64,000 bases of DNA from Microbacterium endophyticum (GTDB lineage Bacteria; Actinomycetota; Actinomycetes; Actinomycetales; Microbacteriaceae). This document shows, piece after piece, positions 23,826 to 34,122 of this stretch (positions are counted from its first letter, which is position 1; each line of letters begins with the position of its first letter). A program made the translations under genes and the position numbers. Location of the stretch: contig NZ_CP049255.1 of assembly GCF_011047135.1 (NCBI RefSeq), positions 124,001 to 188,000 of the forward strand. Direction: 5' to 3'. Under the pieces are notes generated by a model. That model had not been told where the DNA came from, made no database searches, and saw only the letters and a list, made by a program, of their open reading frames with translations.

Positions 23826-23871
23826 AAAAGAAGGTGGGCCTTCAGGAAACGCTGGAGGCCCACCTTCTTTT
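23826..23871 (-). terminator. Intrinsic terminator at the end of the suf operon
   Basis: Twenty-base arms (23826-23845 and 23852-23871) have one G-T wobble and the loop GAAACG. The core is GAAGGTGGGCC/GGCCCACCTTC with a T-tract on either strand. It lies 15 bases after the DUF59 gene stop. Confidence 0.92.
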
Positions 23872-23885
23872 TGATTTATACAGAT

Positions 23886-24215
23886 TCAAATAGAGAACCC
23901 GAGTGCACGCATCATGTCTCGACCATCATCCGTGATGCGTTCGGGCCCCCACGGCGGCATCCATACCCAATTGATTCGGAATCGCTCTACGACATTGTCG
24001 AGAGCCTGTGCCGTTTGCTCTTCGAGCACGTCCGTCAGAGGGCACCCAGCCGACGTGAGCGTCATATGGATGACGAGAGCATCGTTCTCGTCATCCCAGG
24101 CGAGATCGTAGATCAGGCCGAGATCCACTACATTGATCCCAAGTTCGGGATCCATGACGTCCTTCAGGGACTCGGTGACCTCGTCAAACTTATCCGGGCT
24201 AAGTGTCGCCGTCAT
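23886..24215 (-). CDS. DUF59/MIP18-type metal-sulfur cluster assembly factor (SufT-like)
   Basis: The 109-residue protein has VMDPELGINVVDLGLIYDLAWD (the DPE/D motif), IHMTLTSAGCPLTDVLEEQ with the conserved reactive Cys, and WMPPWGPERITDDGRDMMRALGF. The family helps mature Fe-S proteins downstream of SUF scaffolds. It is the last gene of the suf operon, nine bases after sufC, and is followed by a strong terminator. Confidence 0.93.
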   Translation of the reverse strand: MTATLSPDKFDEVTESLKDVMDPELGINVVDLGLIYDLAWDDENDALVIHMTLTSAGCPLTDVLEEQTAQALDNVVERFRINWVWMPPWGPERITDDGRDMMRALGFSI

Positions 24216-24224
24216 GATGCGATC

Positions 24225-24995
24225 TTACGCTTCCGCATCGACTACAGGCTCGAGAAAGCGGTCGTAACCCTCGTCTTCAAGTCGCGCTGCTAGCTCTGGG
24301 CCACCCTCTTCAGCAACGCGTCCCGCGACGAGCACGTGGACGTAGTCGGGGGTGATGTACTTGAGAATCCTCGTGTAGTGCGTGATGAGAAGCACGCCGA
24401 GGCCCGTCTCTTCTTTTGCACGGTTGACGCCTTCGGACACGATCTTCAACGCATCCACATCGAGGCCCGAGTCGGTTTCATCGAGTACTGCGAACCGCGG
24501 CTTCAGTAATTCGAGCTGGAGAATCTCGTGACGCTTCTTCTCTCCGCCCGAGAAGCCCTCGTTAACGTTGCGCGAGGCGAACTTCGGATCCATCCGAAGC
24601 CCCTTCATCGACTGCTTCACATCTTTGGTCCACGTGCGAATCGAGGGGGCCTCACCGTCAATGGCGGTCTTCGCGGTGCGAAGGAAGTTCGTCACCGTCA
24701 CACCGGGGATCTCCACCGGGTACTGCATGGCGAGAAACAGTCCAGCACGCGCACGCTCGTCAACAGTCATGGCCAGCACGTCTTCACCATCGAGGGTGAT
24801 TGTCCCGCTTGTCACGGTGTACTTTGGGTGGCCGGCGATCGTGTACGCCAGAGTTGATTTACCAGAACCGTTCGGGCCCATGATGGCGTGCGTCTCACCC
24901 GTACGGAGGGTGAGCGTGACGCCATTAAGGATGGGCGTGGTTCCTTCTTCCGTGTCGACCGTGACGTGCAGGTCGCGGATCTCGAGGACAGACAT
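24225..24995 (-). CDS. sufC: Fe-S cluster assembly ATPase SufC
   Basis: The 256-residue ABC-type ATPase has Walker A IMGPNGSGKSTLAYT, Q-loop FLAMQYPVEIPGV, signature FSGGEKKRHEILQ, Walker B FAVLDETDSGLDVDAL and switch LLITHYTRIL. The AMQYP and ETDSGLD segments are diagnostic of SufC rather than transport ATPases. It binds SufB and SufD to form the SufBC2D scaffold that builds Fe-S clusters. The start shares one base with the stop of the Rieske gene. Confidence 0.96.
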   Translation of the reverse strand: MSVLEIRDLHVTVDTEEGTTPILNGVTLTLRTGETHAIMGPNGSGKSTLAYTIAGHPKYTVTSGTITLDGEDVLAMTVDERARAGLFLAMQYPVEIPGVTVTNFLRTAKTAIDGEAPSIRTWTKDVKQSMKGLRMDPKFASRNVNEGFSGGEKKRHEILQLELLKPRFAVLDETDSGLDVDALKIVSEGVNRAKEETGLGVLLITHYTRILKYITPDYVHVLVAGRVAEEGGPELAARLEDEGYDRFLEPVVDAEA

Positions 24996-25321
24996 CAGAT
25001 TTCCTTCTTCACAGTGGGATCGATGAGCACATCGTCGCCGTCGATTAAGACGGCGTATACGGGTACCGGCTCATACGCGGGTAGGTTGAGGGGCTTTCCA
25101 GTGCGCAGCGAGAACGCCGAACCGTGAGCCCAGCACTCGAGGGTTTCGCCTTCGACGAATCCGTCGGCCAGAGATATGTCGCCGTGAGTGCACACGTCTC
25201 CGATCGCGTGTACCTCGCCAGCGCTATCGAGCACAACGGCGATGGCAACACCATCGACCTCCACACGCGTGGCAGCGTCTTGTTCAAGCTCGCTCAGCGC
25301 GCACACGCGAGTCGCGGTCAT
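24995..25321 (-). CDS. Rieske [2Fe-2S] ferredoxin of the suf operon
   Basis: The 108-residue Rieske domain has the two ligand pairs CTHGDISLADG (C-x-H) and LECWAHGSAF (C-x-x-H), then LRTGKPLNLPAYEPVPVY. It resembles the ferredoxin components of non-heme iron oxygenases, but in actinobacteria it is a standard member of the suf operon between sufD and sufC. It may supply electrons for cluster assembly (inference). It overlaps sufD by four bases and sufC by one, indicating tight coupling. Confidence 0.92.
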   Translation of the reverse strand: MTATRVCALSELEQDAATRVEVDGVAIAVVLDSAGEVHAIGDVCTHGDISLADGFVEGETLECWAHGSAFSLRTGKPLNLPAYEPVPVYAVLIDGDDVLIDPTVKKEI

Positions 25322-26502
25322 TGAACGACCTCTCGTGTCAGTTCGGCCTCGATTGCCGTCATGAGTTCGGCTTCGAGCGAGTCGATGCCGATCTTTTGCA
25401 CGATTTCGGTGAGGAAGCCCATCACAACGAGGCGTCGTGCTTCTTCCTCTGAAATTCCTCGGGCTTGCAGGTAGAACAACTGCTCGTCATCGAACCTGCC
25501 GGTAGCGCTCGCGTGTCCTGCGCCACGAATGTCACCTGTTTCGATCTCGAGGTTCGGGATCGAATCCGCCCGCGCACCCTCGGTCAGAACGAGGTTGCGG
25601 TTGGCCTCATACGAGTCGGTGCCGGTAGCTTCGGCGCCGATGAGCACATCACCGATCCACACCGTCCGGGCAGCAGTGCCCTGGAGCGCGCTCTTGAAGA
25701 GAACATCTCCGCGTGTCTGGGCACCCTTATGGTGCAGGTAAACCTGACTTTCGAGGTGCTGACCGGCGTCGGCATAGCTCAACCCGAACATCTCACCGGC
25801 GGAGCCTGACCCCGAGAGCTGCAAGCTCGGGTTCACGCGGGTCACTGCTCCCCCGAAGCTGACGATGGTGTGACGAAGTGTTGCATCACGATCGACACGT
25901 GCTTGATGGGATGCCGCGTGTACTGCGTCATCGTCCCACTGCTGCACCGAAACGACCTCTAGGTGAGCACCGTCACGAACGATAATCTCTACGTTCTCAC
26001 CGAACGCAAGACTTCCGTGGTGGCGAAGAACAACTTTTGCCCGGGACTGCGGCTCAGCTTCAATAACGATGTGCGCGTGCGCCAGGCCGCCGTGTCCCTG
26101 CACTGTAAGGACTACTGGCTCGCCGATTTCGACACCATTGGGGATGCTAATGTGCGTCGCGCTCTTGTCCTGTTTCCAGGTCACAGCAGAAACACGGTCC
26201 TCCGGGACGAAGAACTCGCCCCGCGGCAACTCACTCGACGCGAGCCGGCCTACGTTCACGACGCTCGGGGCGTTCACCGTGATAGTGACGGCTTCCAACT
26301 CATCGGCTTCATCGCGCAGGAGAGGTTCGAGAACTTGTTGCGGGGTGTGCTTCCAGTTGACCTCGCGGCCAGTAGGAATTCCGAAATCCTCAGGATCGAA
26401 CGACGTGGGACGTTCTGATCGCGTTTGAACCGGCACGAACGCCGCGGCAGGATCGATATGACCCTCCGCTGCATTCACGGGGGTCTGAATGGCAGAACTC
26501 AT
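25318..26502 (-). CDS. sufD: Fe-S cluster assembly protein SufD
   Basis: The 394-residue protein has a variable N-terminus and the SufB/SufD beta-helix core. Family-typical parts are TDSYEANRNLVLTEGARADSIPNLEIE, GAGHASATGRFDDEQLFYLQARGISEEEARRLVVMGFL and a C-terminal helical region. SufD pairs with SufB in the SufBC2D scaffold. The first 30 residues ([20 protein letters not shown]) are low in conservation. The start shares one base with the sufB stop. Confidence 0.95.
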   Translation of the reverse strand: MSSAIQTPVNAAEGHIDPAAAFVPVQTRSERPTSFDPEDFGIPTGREVNWKHTPQQVLEPLLRDEADELEAVTITVNAPSVVNVGRLASSELPRGEFFVPEDRVSAVTWKQDKSATHISIPNGVEIGEPVVLTVQGHGGLAHAHIVIEAEPQSRAKVVLRHHGSLAFGENVEIIVRDGAHLEVVSVQQWDDDAVHAASHQARVDRDATLRHTIVSFGGAVTRVNPSLQLSGSGSAGEMFGLSYADAGQHLESQVYLHHKGAQTRGDVLFKSALQGTAARTVWIGDVLIGAEATGTDSYEANRNLVLTEGARADSIPNLEIETGDIRGAGHASATGRFDDEQLFYLQARGISEEEARRLVVMGFLTEIVQKIGIDSLEAELMTAIEAELTREVVQ

Positions 26503-27920
26503 CAGCCGACGGATCCTTCCATGCCCATCTCAATGAGCTTGTTAAGTTCGAGTGCGTATTCCATCGGGAGCTCCCGTGCAATCGGTTCGATGAACCCTCG
26601 CACGATCATGGCCATAGCTTCGGCCTCGTCCAGGCCCCGGCTCATCAGATAGAAAAGCTGTTCCTCGCTGACCTTCGAGACGGTCGCCTCATGTCCGAGC
26701 TGAACATCATCGACGCGAATGTCGATTGCGGGGTACGTGTCACTTCGCGAAATCGAATCCACAAGAAGGGCATCGCATCGCACAGTATTCGCCGAGTGGT
26801 GTGCATTCGCATCCACGCGCACTTCGCCGCGATATCCGGCCCGGCCACCACCGCGAGCAATGGACTTCGAAACGATGGATGACTGGGTGTATGGCGCCAT
26901 GTGAATCATTTTCGCGCCGGCATCTTGATGCTGGCCCGGTCCGGCGAACGCCACTGAGAGCGTCTCGCCCTTAGCGTGCTCTCCCATAAGGAAGATCGAG
27001 GGGTACTTCATCGTCACCTTGGAACCGATGTTTCCATCGACCCACTCCATAGTGGCACCCTCGTGTGCAACGGCTCGTTTGGTCACCAGGTTGTAGACGT
27101 TGTTGGACCAGTTCTGAATCGTTGTATAGCGCACGCGCGCGTTCTTCTTGACGATGATCTCCACGACAGCGGAGTGCAATGAGTCGCTCTTGTAAATAGG
27201 AGCCGTGCACCCTTCGATGTAGTGCACGTAGGAGCCCTCGTCGGCGATGATCAGCGTGCGCTCGAACTGACCCATGTTCTCGGTGTTGATTCGGAAATAG
27301 GCCTGAAGCGGAATTTCGACGTGGACGCCCGGGGGCACGTAAACGAAAGAGCCGCCCGACCAGACTGCCGTGTTCAGCGCCGCAAATTTGTTGTCACCGG
27401 CGGGGATTACCGAACCGAAATACTCTTCGAAGAATTCCGGGTGTTCACGCAACGCCGTGTCGGTGTCCATGAAGATGACGCCCTGCTCTTCCAGGTCCTC
27501 TCGGATCTGGTGGTAGACGACCTCTGACTCGTACTGAGCCGCGACACCGGCGACCAGCCGCTGCCGCTCTGCCTCCGGAATACCCAACTTCTCGTAGGTA
27601 TTCCGAATATCCTCGGGGAGGTCTTCCCAGCTTTGCGCCTGCTTCTCGGTTGAGCGGACGAAGTACTTGATGTTGTCGAAGTCGATCGCGCTGAGATCTG
27701 CACCCCACGTGGGCATCGGCTTCTTCCCGAAGAGCTGAAGTCCTTTGAGGCGATTCTTCAACATCCATTGAGGTTCGTTTTTGAGGGCGGAAATATCCCG
27801 CACAACGAGGTCGTTAATACCTCGCTTGGCGCTCATTCCAGCCGCGTCGGCGTCGTGCCACCCGAACTCGTAGACTCCAAGTCCATCGAGTTCTGGCCGA
27901 TCGATAAGCACATCAGACAT
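26502..27920 (-). CDS. sufB: Fe-S cluster assembly protein SufB
   Basis: The 472-residue SufB, first gene of the operon, is the scaffold subunit on which clusters form. Matches include [83 protein letters not shown] with a conserved Cys, [14 protein letters not shown] and [15 protein letters not shown]. The start has GAAAGGAGAG about nine bases upstream. The operon is sufB-sufD-Rieske-sufC-DUF59. SufS, SufU and the SufR repressor are not in this locus. Confidence 0.97.
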   Translation of the reverse strand: MSDVLIDRPELDGLGVYEFGWHDADAAGMSAKRGINDLVVRDISALKNEPQWMLKNRLKGLQLFGKKPMPTWGADLSAIDFDNIKYFVRSTEKQAQSWEDLPEDIRNTYEKLGIPEAERQRLVAGVAAQYESEVVYHQIREDLEEQGVIFMDTDTALREHPEFFEEYFGSVIPAGDNKFAALNTAVWSGGSFVYVPPGVHVEIPLQAYFRINTENMGQFERTLIIADEGSYVHYIEGCTAPIYKSDSLHSAVVEIIVKKNARVRYTTIQNWSNNVYNLVTKRAVAHEGATMEWVDGNIGSKVTMKYPSIFLMGEHAKGETLSVAFAGPGQHQDAGAKMIHMAPYTQSSIVSKSIARGGGRAGYRGEVRVDANAHHSANTVRCDALLVDSISRSDTYPAIDIRVDDVQLGHEATVSKVSEEQLFYLMSRGLDEAEAMAMIVRGFIEPIARELPMEYALELNKLIEMGMEGSVG

Positions 27921-28043
27921 TGCGTCTCACTCTCCTTTCGGTACCCAACGGTTTCAGCCGTGCCGGCATTCCTTACCTTCTGTGGAGTGCGAAGGGGAAT
28001 ACCGCTAGTGGGACCGCTCATTCGGCGCTGGCTTCGACGCGCC

Positions 28044-28049
28044 TAGACT
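28044..28049 (+). promoter_or_regulatory. -10 element upstream of ctaA
   Basis: TAGACT ends seven bases before an in-frame ATG at 28057. This gives either a leaderless start with a 40-residue N-terminal extension of CtaA, or a 120-base leader to the ATG at 28177. Confidence 0.45.
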
Positions 28050-28176
28050 GTCTTCGATGCGGAACGCGTTTGCGTTGCATCCCGACACCACCGATTCTAC
28101 AGGTAACGCCCCTTCGCCGGGCCGCCGTTATCGCTCGGCGCGCTGCGCAGAGCGCACCCTCAGGAGGCAAGACGCG

Positions 28177-29133
28177 ATGTCCGCGCAGCCCACATCTCCC
28201 TCAACAATGTCAAAGTGGCGTCGCCTCGCCCGCTGGCTTCCCGCGCGTGTCGACAAACGAGTCATTGCTGCTGCATGGGTCACGCTCATCGTGCAGGTGG
28301 GGATCGTCGGCACCGGAGGCCTCGTGCGCCTCACTGGTTCAGGCTTGGGGTGCCCGACGTGGCCGCGGTGCACAGAAGGTTCTTTCGTAGCGACCGAGGA
28401 AATGGGTATTCATGGCGTCATCGAATTCGGCAACCGGCTTCTGACGTTCGTGCTCGTCATCGTCGCGATAGTGACGTTTTTGCTTGTCGTGCGCATGCGT
28501 CGGCAGCGCCGCGATCTCTTCTGGCTCTCACTTGTGATCGGGCTCTACATTCCGCTCCAGGCCATCATTGGCGGCATCACTGTGCTTTCGAATCTCAACC
28601 CCTACGTTGTCGGACTGCACTACGTAGCATCCGCAATCCTTGTGGCATTCTCAGCCGTGTTCGTCACGCGGGTCTATGCCAGTCCGGGACCGCGGGTCAG
28701 AACAGTACCCAACTGGTACTCACTCACAGTGCATTTCACAAGCTTTGCGGTAGCCGTAACTGTCGTCGTCGGAGTGCTCGTCACGGGATCTGGACCGCAC
28801 TCTGGTGACGGCGGTGCAAGTCGAAATGGCTTGGATCCCGCATTCATGCAGCATGTCCACTCCTGGCCGGCGTACGTGACGCTTGCCCTCACGCTTGTCC
28901 TGCTGGCGGGAGCGTGGCGCACACCTCCCACGCTCCGATTGCGGTTGTGGACTGCGCTTCTCTTGGCCACCGAGGTAATGCAGATCGCGGTGGGTTTGTG
29001 GCAGGCTCGAACGGGACTTCCTATCGTGTTGGTCAACATCCACATGGTTCTCGCGATGGTCCTTGTCGCTGCCATGGTCGCGGTCGCAATGCATGTCAAG
29101 CAGCCCGACGAACTCGGGGCCGCGAGCAGATGA
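28177..29133 (+). CDS. ctaA: Heme A synthase CtaA (COX15/CtaA family)
   Basis: The 318-residue polytopic membrane protein oxidises the C8 methyl of heme O to give heme A for cytochrome c oxidase. Visible features are GTGGLVRLTGSGLGCPTWPRCTEGS (the Cys pair loop), IEFGNRLLTFVLV, GGITVLSNLNPYVVGLHYVAS, MQHVHSWPAYVTLAL and VNIHMVLAMVLVA, which hold the heme-ligand His residues of the two four-helix halves. I chose the ATG at 28177, with AGGAGG about 11 bases upstream and normal family length. The frame stays open to an ATG at 28057 next to a leaderless -10 element, so a longer form is possible. Confidence 0.92.
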   Translation: MSAQPTSPSTMSKWRRLARWLPARVDKRVIAAAWVTLIVQVGIVGTGGLVRLTGSGLGCPTWPRCTEGSFVATEEMGIHGVIEFGNRLLTFVLVIVAIVTFLLVVRMRRQRRDLFWLSLVIGLYIPLQAIIGGITVLSNLNPYVVGLHYVASAILVAFSAVFVTRVYASPGPRVRTVPNWYSLTVHFTSFAVAVTVVVGVLVTGSGPHSGDGGASRNGLDPAFMQHVHSWPAYVTLALTLVLLAGAWRTPPTLRLRLWTALLLATEVMQIAVGLWQARTGLPIVLVNIHMVLAMVLVAAMVAVAMHVKQPDELGAASR

Positions 29134-29254
29134 CAGTGAATGCGTAACGCACAGTAAATGCATAGCTGATCCATCGATGCCGCTACATCGCGGCAGTGAA
29201 CATAGAAAACATGCGTCGGCGGAATGCGCCGACCACACCCATGAGAGGCCTTAA

Positions 29255-29650
29255 ATGAACAACCGTCCCCGTTTGTATCGCAGCATTCCCTACTGGGTGC
29301 TTGTCATCGCGTCGATCGCGGCAGTTGCCTACGGCGCGTGGTTGACAGTCGACAAGCTGTCGATCATGACAGCAACGCTCGCCGACGGAACAGCCACGGG
29401 TGTCGAGGTTTATGCCGGCCAGGCGTGGGTAGCCTTCGCGGCTGCCTTCGTTGCTGCGGGTCTTATCGGCCTCGTTGCAGCCCTCGCCCTCGCCGTAGCG
29501 CGCTCGGTGTTCTCGACAACCGCTCCCGCTGCTGTCGAAGTCGTTGAAATCGTCGAAGAACCGGTCTCCGAGCCCGTCGTAACCGATGATGTTGCCGACG
29601 ACACCACCGCTCCGGTCGTCGAGTCCGACGCCGCCACGACCCAGCGCTAA
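29255..29650 (+). CDS. Conserved membrane protein of unknown function
   Basis: The 131-residue protein has two transmembrane helices (about residues 11-31 and 55-85) and a disordered Val/Glu/Asp-rich tail (VEVVEIVEEPVSEPVVTDD). Similar Microbacteriaceae proteins are sometimes labelled 'dinucleotide-utilizing enzyme', but there is no Rossmann motif to support that. The ATG start has GAGAGG upstream. It lies between ctaA and ctaB, pointing the same way as ctaA and 121 bases after it. It ends in a strong terminator. Any link to heme A synthesis is positional only. Confidence 0.75.
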   Translation: MNNRPRLYRSIPYWVLVIASIAAVAYGAWLTVDKLSIMTATLADGTATGVEVYAGQAWVAFAAAFVAAGLIGLVAALALAVARSVFSTTAPAAVEVVEIVEEPVSEPVVTDDVADDTTAPVVESDAATTQR

Positions 29651-29668
29651 CGCTTCGCGACTTTCGCT

Positions 29669-29717
29669 AACGAAAAAGAGTGTGTCGCCCGCTTGCGGGG
29701 ACACACTCTTTTTCGTT
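29669..29717. terminator. Bidirectional intrinsic terminator between the small membrane protein and ctaB
   Basis: Eighteen-base arms (29669-29686 and 29700-29717) have the core GAGTGTGTC/GACACACTC and A5/T5 flanks. An inner CCCGC-TT-GCGGG extends the stem. It serves both convergent genes. Confidence 0.93.
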
Positions 29718-29728
29718 GTCGTGGCTTG

Positions 29729-30661
29729 CTAAAAAGGAAGCAGAGGATCGATCGCGATAGCGACGAACAGCAACGTCAAATAAGTGATCGACGCATGGAA
29801 TACACGCATCGGACGCGGCTCAATTCCGAGCACCGCTCTTGCGTACAACCGGTGAGACTCGTAAATGAACCAACCACCGAAGACGAGTGCAGAAACGCTG
29901 TAAACAAGACCCATCTGCGCGACTGGGATGAGAAGCAACGAACAAGCAATTGTTGCCCACGCATAGAGAATGACCTGCAGACCGACCTGAGACCCGGAGC
30001 GGGTGGAACCGAGCATCGGAACGTCAACTTCGTCGTACTGAGCCTTGTACTTCATCGACAACGGCCAATAGTGCGGCGGGGTCCAGAGAAAAACGAGGAC
30101 GAACAAGATGACGGCGCTCCAAGAAAGCGTGCCAGTGACTGCGGACCATCCGATGACCACTGGAAAACAGCCAGCGATGCCGCCCCAGACGATGTTCTGC
30201 TCGGTGCGCCGCTTCAGCAGGATCGTATAGATGACGACGTAGAAGAAGATTGCGGCCGCCGACAACGTCGCGGCGAGCCAGTTCGTCGTGACGAGGAGCC
30301 ACACGGTCGAAAAAACTGTGAGCGTCCAAGCGAAAACGAGCGCGCCTCGCGGGGTCACTTCTCCCGTGACGAGAGGTCGATTTATCGTGCGCTGCATATG
30401 TGCGTCGATGTCCCGGTCGAGATACATATTGAACGTCGCTGCAGCGCCGGCACTCATGGAACCGCCGATGACGGTCGCGAGCACGAGCCAAAGGTTCGGA
30501 AGCCCGCGTTCCGCGAGAATCATCACGGGCACGGTCGTGACAAGAAGAAGCTCGAGCACACGAGGCTTGGTGAGCGCGACATACGCGCCAATTTTTCGCC
30601 CAAAAGAGGAACCAGCTGATGCCTCGATTGCCGACGTCGTCGTGATGTCCATCGTCCCCAC
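29729..30661 (-). CDS. ctaB: Heme O synthase CtaB (protoheme IX farnesyltransferase)
   Basis: The 310-residue UbiA-type prenyltransferase attaches farnesyl to heme B, giving heme O, the substrate of CtaA. The first Asp-rich motif is [27 protein letters not shown], which binds Mg-farnesyl diphosphate. [25 protein letters not shown] carries the second conserved region. About eight or nine hydrophobic helices follow the usual pattern. The GTG at 30661 or the ATG at 30652 could be the start; neither has a clear ribosome-binding site. It is divergent from tkt. Confidence 0.95.
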   Translation of the reverse strand: MGTMDITTTSAIEASAGSSFGRKIGAYVALTKPRVLELLLVTTVPVMILAERGLPNLWLVLATVIGGSMSAGAAATFNMYLDRDIDAHMQRTINRPLVTGEVTPRGALVFAWTLTVFSTVWLLVTTNWLAATLSAAAIFFYVVIYTILLKRRTEQNIVWGGIAGCFPVVIGWSAVTGTLSWSAVILFVLVFLWTPPHYWPLSMKYKAQYDEVDVPMLGSTRSGSQVGLQVILYAWATIACSLLLIPVAQMGLVYSVSALVFGGWFIYESHRLYARAVLGIEPRPMRVFHASITYLTLLFVAIAIDPLLPF

Positions 30662-30913
30662 TATCGGCTGTTACAAAGTCTGTCCAAGTCTATTGCATCG
30701 CGCTTCGGGGCTGGCACGACTACCCAGCTCTCACACTAAGCGGGAGAATATTACGGAGCTAGGCACGACGCGAACCCCTCAACCGGAGCGCGGTCGCTAT
30801 GCTGAAATCACAGGCGCAGCTCGCGCAATCCCGATTTCTCCTCCGTCGCTCCGGCGCGCGGGAATAACGGATGCGTCAGGCGCGCTCCCTCTTCTTTAGG
30901 AAAGGTGGTCCGG
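30662..30913 (+). promoter_or_regulatory. Intergenic region with candidate promoter and leader of the tkt operon
   Basis: This 252-base gap holds no gene. TATGCT at about 30797-30802 is a possible -10 for tkt, leaving a leader of roughly 100 bases. The leader contains GAAATC...GATTTC and GGCGCGC...GCGCGC pairings and ends with AGGAAAGGTGG before the GTG at 30914. No known riboswitch was recognised. Confidence 0.35.
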
Positions 30914-33010
30914 GTGTCGGAACTGCAATGGGACGAGATTGACCAGCGCGCTGTGGACACAGCTCGCGTACTCGCGGCGGATTCCGTCGAGAAAGTGGGA
31001 AACGGCCACCCTGGTACGGCCATGAGCTTGGCGCCAGCCGCCTATCTCCTGTACCAGCGCGTGCTTCGCCACGATCCAGCCGACCCGCATTGGCCAGGGC
31101 GCGACCGCTTCATTCTCTCGGCCGGCCACTCGTCCTTGACGCAGTACGTTCAGCTTTATCTCGGCGGTTTCGGACTCGAACTCGACGATCTCAAAGCTCT
31201 GCGCACCTGGGGCTCGCTTACCCCCGGACACCCCGAGTACGGCCACACCAAGGGTGTGGAAATGACGACGGGTCCACTCGGCCAGGGGCTTTCCTCATCG
31301 GTCGGATTCGCGTACGCCGCGCGCTACGAGCGCGGCCTCTTCGATCCAGATGCTGCGGCAGGCAAGAGCCCGTTTGATCACTTCGTCTACGTGATCGCCT
31401 CCGACGGCGACCTCGAAGAAGGCGTCACGAGCGAAGCATCCTCGCTCGCTGGCCACCAGCAGCTGGGAAATCTGGTTGTCATTTACGACTCCAACCAGAT
31501 CTCGATTGAAGATGACACGAATGTCGCCTTCACCGAAGACGTCGCGAAGCGCTACGAAGCATACGGCTGGCACGTTCAGACCGTGGACTGGAAGAAGACA
31601 GGCCAGTACATCGAGGATGCCGCAGCCCTATACGCGGCGATCGAAGCAGCGAAGGGCGAAAGCTCGAAACCATCCATCATCATCCTGAAGACGATCATCG
31701 GATGGCCCGCTCCGGGCAAGCAGAACAGTGGCAAGATCCACGGCTCGGCCCTCGGCGCAGACGAGCTGAAGGCTACAAAAGAGGTCCTTGGCTTCGATCC
31801 CGAAAAGTCGTTCGAGGTCGACGAGGAAGTGCTCATCCGAACACGTTCGCTTGCCGAGCGCGCTTCAAACGAACGCGAAACGTGGCAGAAAGCCTTCGAC
31901 GAATGGGCTGTTGCGAACCCCGAGCGCAAGGCCCTGTTCGATCGTCTGCAGGCTCGCGAGCTTCCGGCCGACATCGAATCTGCGCTGCCGACATTCGCCG
32001 CGGGTAAAGATGTATCCACCCGCGCAGCATCTGGCCAGGTCATCAACGCTCTCGCGGAACAGTTGCCTGAGCTGTGGGGAGGCTCCGCTGACCTCGCCGA
32101 GTCGAACCTGACGACCATCAAGAACGCACCCTCGTTCATTCCTGAGGAATGGTCAACGCACGAGTGGAGTGGAAGCCCCTACGGCCGAGTGCTCCACTTC
32201 GGTATTCGCGAGCACGCCATGGGCGCCATCATCAACGGAATCGTTCTCCACGGCCCTACCCGTGCCTTCGGTGGAACGTTCCTCATTTTCAGCGACTACA
32301 TGCGTCCACCCGTGCGGCTGGCGGCGCTCATGAATGTTCCGTCGATCTTTGTCTGGACTCACGATTCTGTCGCTTTGGGCGAAGACGGCCCCACGCACCA
32401 GCCGATCGAACAGATCGCGGCGCTGCGCGCCATTCCCAACTTCGCACTCGTTCGCCCCGCGGACGCAAATGAAACAGCCGAAGTCTGGCTTGAAATGCTG
32501 CGCCGTCACGCTGGGCCTTCCGGAATCGCGCTCACGCGCCAGAACATCCCGGTCTTCGAACGCGGCGACGGAGTGGCGTCAGGAGATACCTTCGCTTCGG
32601 CTTCCGAAGCAGCGAAGGGCGCTTACGTGCTCGCGGAAGCACCCAATGGAAAGCCCGACGTCATTTTGATCGCGACCGGATCCGAAGTGCAGCTCGCAGT
32701 CAACGCACGTGAGGAGCTGAAGAGCGAAGGCGTGAACGCTCGTGTCGTTTCGGCGCCTTCACTGGAGTGGTTCGCCGATCAAGATGATGCCTACCGCGAA
32801 AGCGTTCTTCCGGCATCCGTAACTGCTCGTGTTTCCGTTGAAGCGGGTACCGCGCTGAGCTGGCGCGGAATTGTCGGCGACCGTGGGCGCTCAGTATCGA
32901 TCGAGCACTTCGGCGCTTCGGCTGATTACAAAACACTTTTCCAAAAATTCGGCATCACAACCGAAGCCGTTGTTGAAGCGGCACGCGAAACTCTTAAGGA
33001 GAACGCATGA
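30914..33010 (+). CDS. tkt: Transketolase
   Basis: This is a 698-residue thiamine-diphosphate enzyme of the non-oxidative pentose phosphate pathway. It has [33 protein letters not shown], the ThDP/metal motif [45 protein letters not shown] [11 protein letters not shown] with the catalytic Glu, and [18 protein letters not shown]. The frame opens at a GTG at 30905, but AGGAAAGGTGG places the ribosome best for the GTG at 30914. It heads the operon tkt-tal-pgi-zwf-opcA-pgl, with overlapping or near-touching genes throughout. Confidence 0.96.
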   Translation: MSELQWDEIDQRAVDTARVLAADSVEKVGNGHPGTAMSLAPAAYLLYQRVLRHDPADPHWPGRDRFILSAGHSSLTQYVQLYLGGFGLELDDLKALRTWGSLTPGHPEYGHTKGVEMTTGPLGQGLSSSVGFAYAARYERGLFDPDAAAGKSPFDHFVYVIASDGDLEEGVTSEASSLAGHQQLGNLVVIYDSNQISIEDDTNVAFTEDVAKRYEAYGWHVQTVDWKKTGQYIEDAAALYAAIEAAKGESSKPSIIILKTIIGWPAPGKQNSGKIHGSALGADELKATKEVLGFDPEKSFEVDEEVLIRTRSLAERASNERETWQKAFDEWAVANPERKALFDRLQARELPADIESALPTFAAGKDVSTRAASGQVINALAEQLPELWGGSADLAESNLTTIKNAPSFIPEEWSTHEWSGSPYGRVLHFGIREHAMGAIINGIVLHGPTRAFGGTFLIFSDYMRPPVRLAALMNVPSIFVWTHDSVALGEDGPTHQPIEQIAALRAIPNFALVRPADANETAEVWLEMLRRHAGPSGIALTRQNIPVFERGDGVASGDTFASASEAAKGAYVLAEAPNGKPDVILIATGSEVQLAVNAREELKSEGVNARVVSAPSLEWFADQDDAYRESVLPASVTARVSVEAGTALSWRGIVGDRGRSVSIEHFGASADYKTLFQKFGITTEAVVEAARETLKENA

Positions 33011-34122
33011 GTACCCCCACCGAACAACTTGCAGCAGCGGGCGTCAGCATCTGGCTCGATGACCTTTCACGCGAACGTATTTCGACGGGCAACCTCCAGG
33101 GGTTGATCGTTCAGCGCAACGTCAGCGGAGTGACGACAAACCCCACCATTTTCGCGGGCGCGCTCGCAAAAGGTGAGGCGTATCAAGAGCAGGTGAACGC
33201 TCTCTCCGCCGCTGGCGCAAGCGTTGATACCGCGATCTTCGAGATCACGACAGACGACGTACAAGCAGCATCGGACATCTTCCGACCGGTATTCGATGCG
33301 ACTGGTGGAGTCGACGGCCGGGTGTCGATCGAGGTCTCCCCCGACCTTGCACACGACACCGAGGCAACGATCTCCGAGGCGAAAAAACTGTGGGCAAAGG
33401 TCGATCGCCCCAACGCTCTGATCAAGATCCCTGCGACCAAAGCTGGCCTGCCCGCAATCACCGAAGTAATCGGTGCGGGTATCAGCGTCAACGTCACACT
33501 GATCTTCAGTCTCGAACGCCACGCTGCTGTTATCGACGCTTACCTCGCTGGTCTCGAAAAGGCCAAGGCTGCTGGTATCGATCTTTCGACGATCCACTCG
33601 GTCGCATCTTTCTTCGTGTCGCGTGTCGACACCGAAGTTGACAAGCGCCTGACGGCAATTGGCACGGACGCCGCCACATCACTCAAGAGCGCGGCTGGCA
33701 TCGCGAACGCACGTCTTGCCTTCGAGCTTTACGAGCGCGAGTTCGCGACGCCACGAGCGACGGATTTGCTGGCGGCTGGAGCGAATGCTCAGCGCCCACT
33801 CTGGGCCTCGACCGGCGTGAAAGACCCAGCGCTTCCCGACACTCTGTACGTCACAGAGCTCGTAACGGCGGGAACCGTCAACACGATGCCGGAGAAGACA
33901 CTCGAGGCCACGTTCGACCACGGAACCATTGCTGGCGACACGATCACCGGCAACTACGCAAACGCGCACAGCGTCTTCGACCAGTTGGCATCCGTTGGAG
34001 TCGACTTCAACGACGTCACCCAGGTACTTGAGGACGAGGGTGTCGAAAAGTTCATCGTCTCGTGGCACGAGTTGCAAGAAACCGTCGCAACCGCGCTGAG
34101 CGGCGCAACCGAGGGAAACTGA
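33007..34122 (+). CDS. tal: Transaldolase
   Basis: The 371-residue enzyme is the long actinobacterial transaldolase type. [48 protein letters not shown] (Schiff-base Lys about residue 140), [12 protein letters not shown] and [20 protein letters not shown] are all present. It transfers dihydroxyacetone units between sugar phosphates. The start overlaps the tkt stop by four bases (ATGA), and the stop shares one base with the pgi start (TGATG). Confidence 0.96.
   Translation: MSTPTEQLAAAGVSIWLDDLSRERISTGNLQGLIVQRNVSGVTTNPTIFAGALAKGEAYQEQVNALSAAGASVDTAIFEITTDDVQAASDIFRPVFDATGGVDGRVSIEVSPDLAHDTEATISEAKKLWAKVDRPNALIKIPATKAGLPAITEVIGAGISVNVTLIFSLERHAAVIDAYLAGLEKAKAAGIDLSTIHSVASFFVSRVDTEVDKRLTAIGTDAATSLKSAAGIANARLAFELYEREFATPRATDLLAAGANAQRPLWASTGVKDPALPDTLYVTELVTAGTVNTMPEKTLEATFDHGTIAGDTITGNYANAHSVFDQLASVGVDFNDVTQVLEDEGVEKFIVSWHELQETVATALSGATEGN

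Noticed and set aside
29693..30619. Plus-strand open frame of 308 codons
   Set aside because: It is antisense to ctaB and extremely Arg/Glu/Asp-rich, as expected for the complement of a membrane-protein gene.
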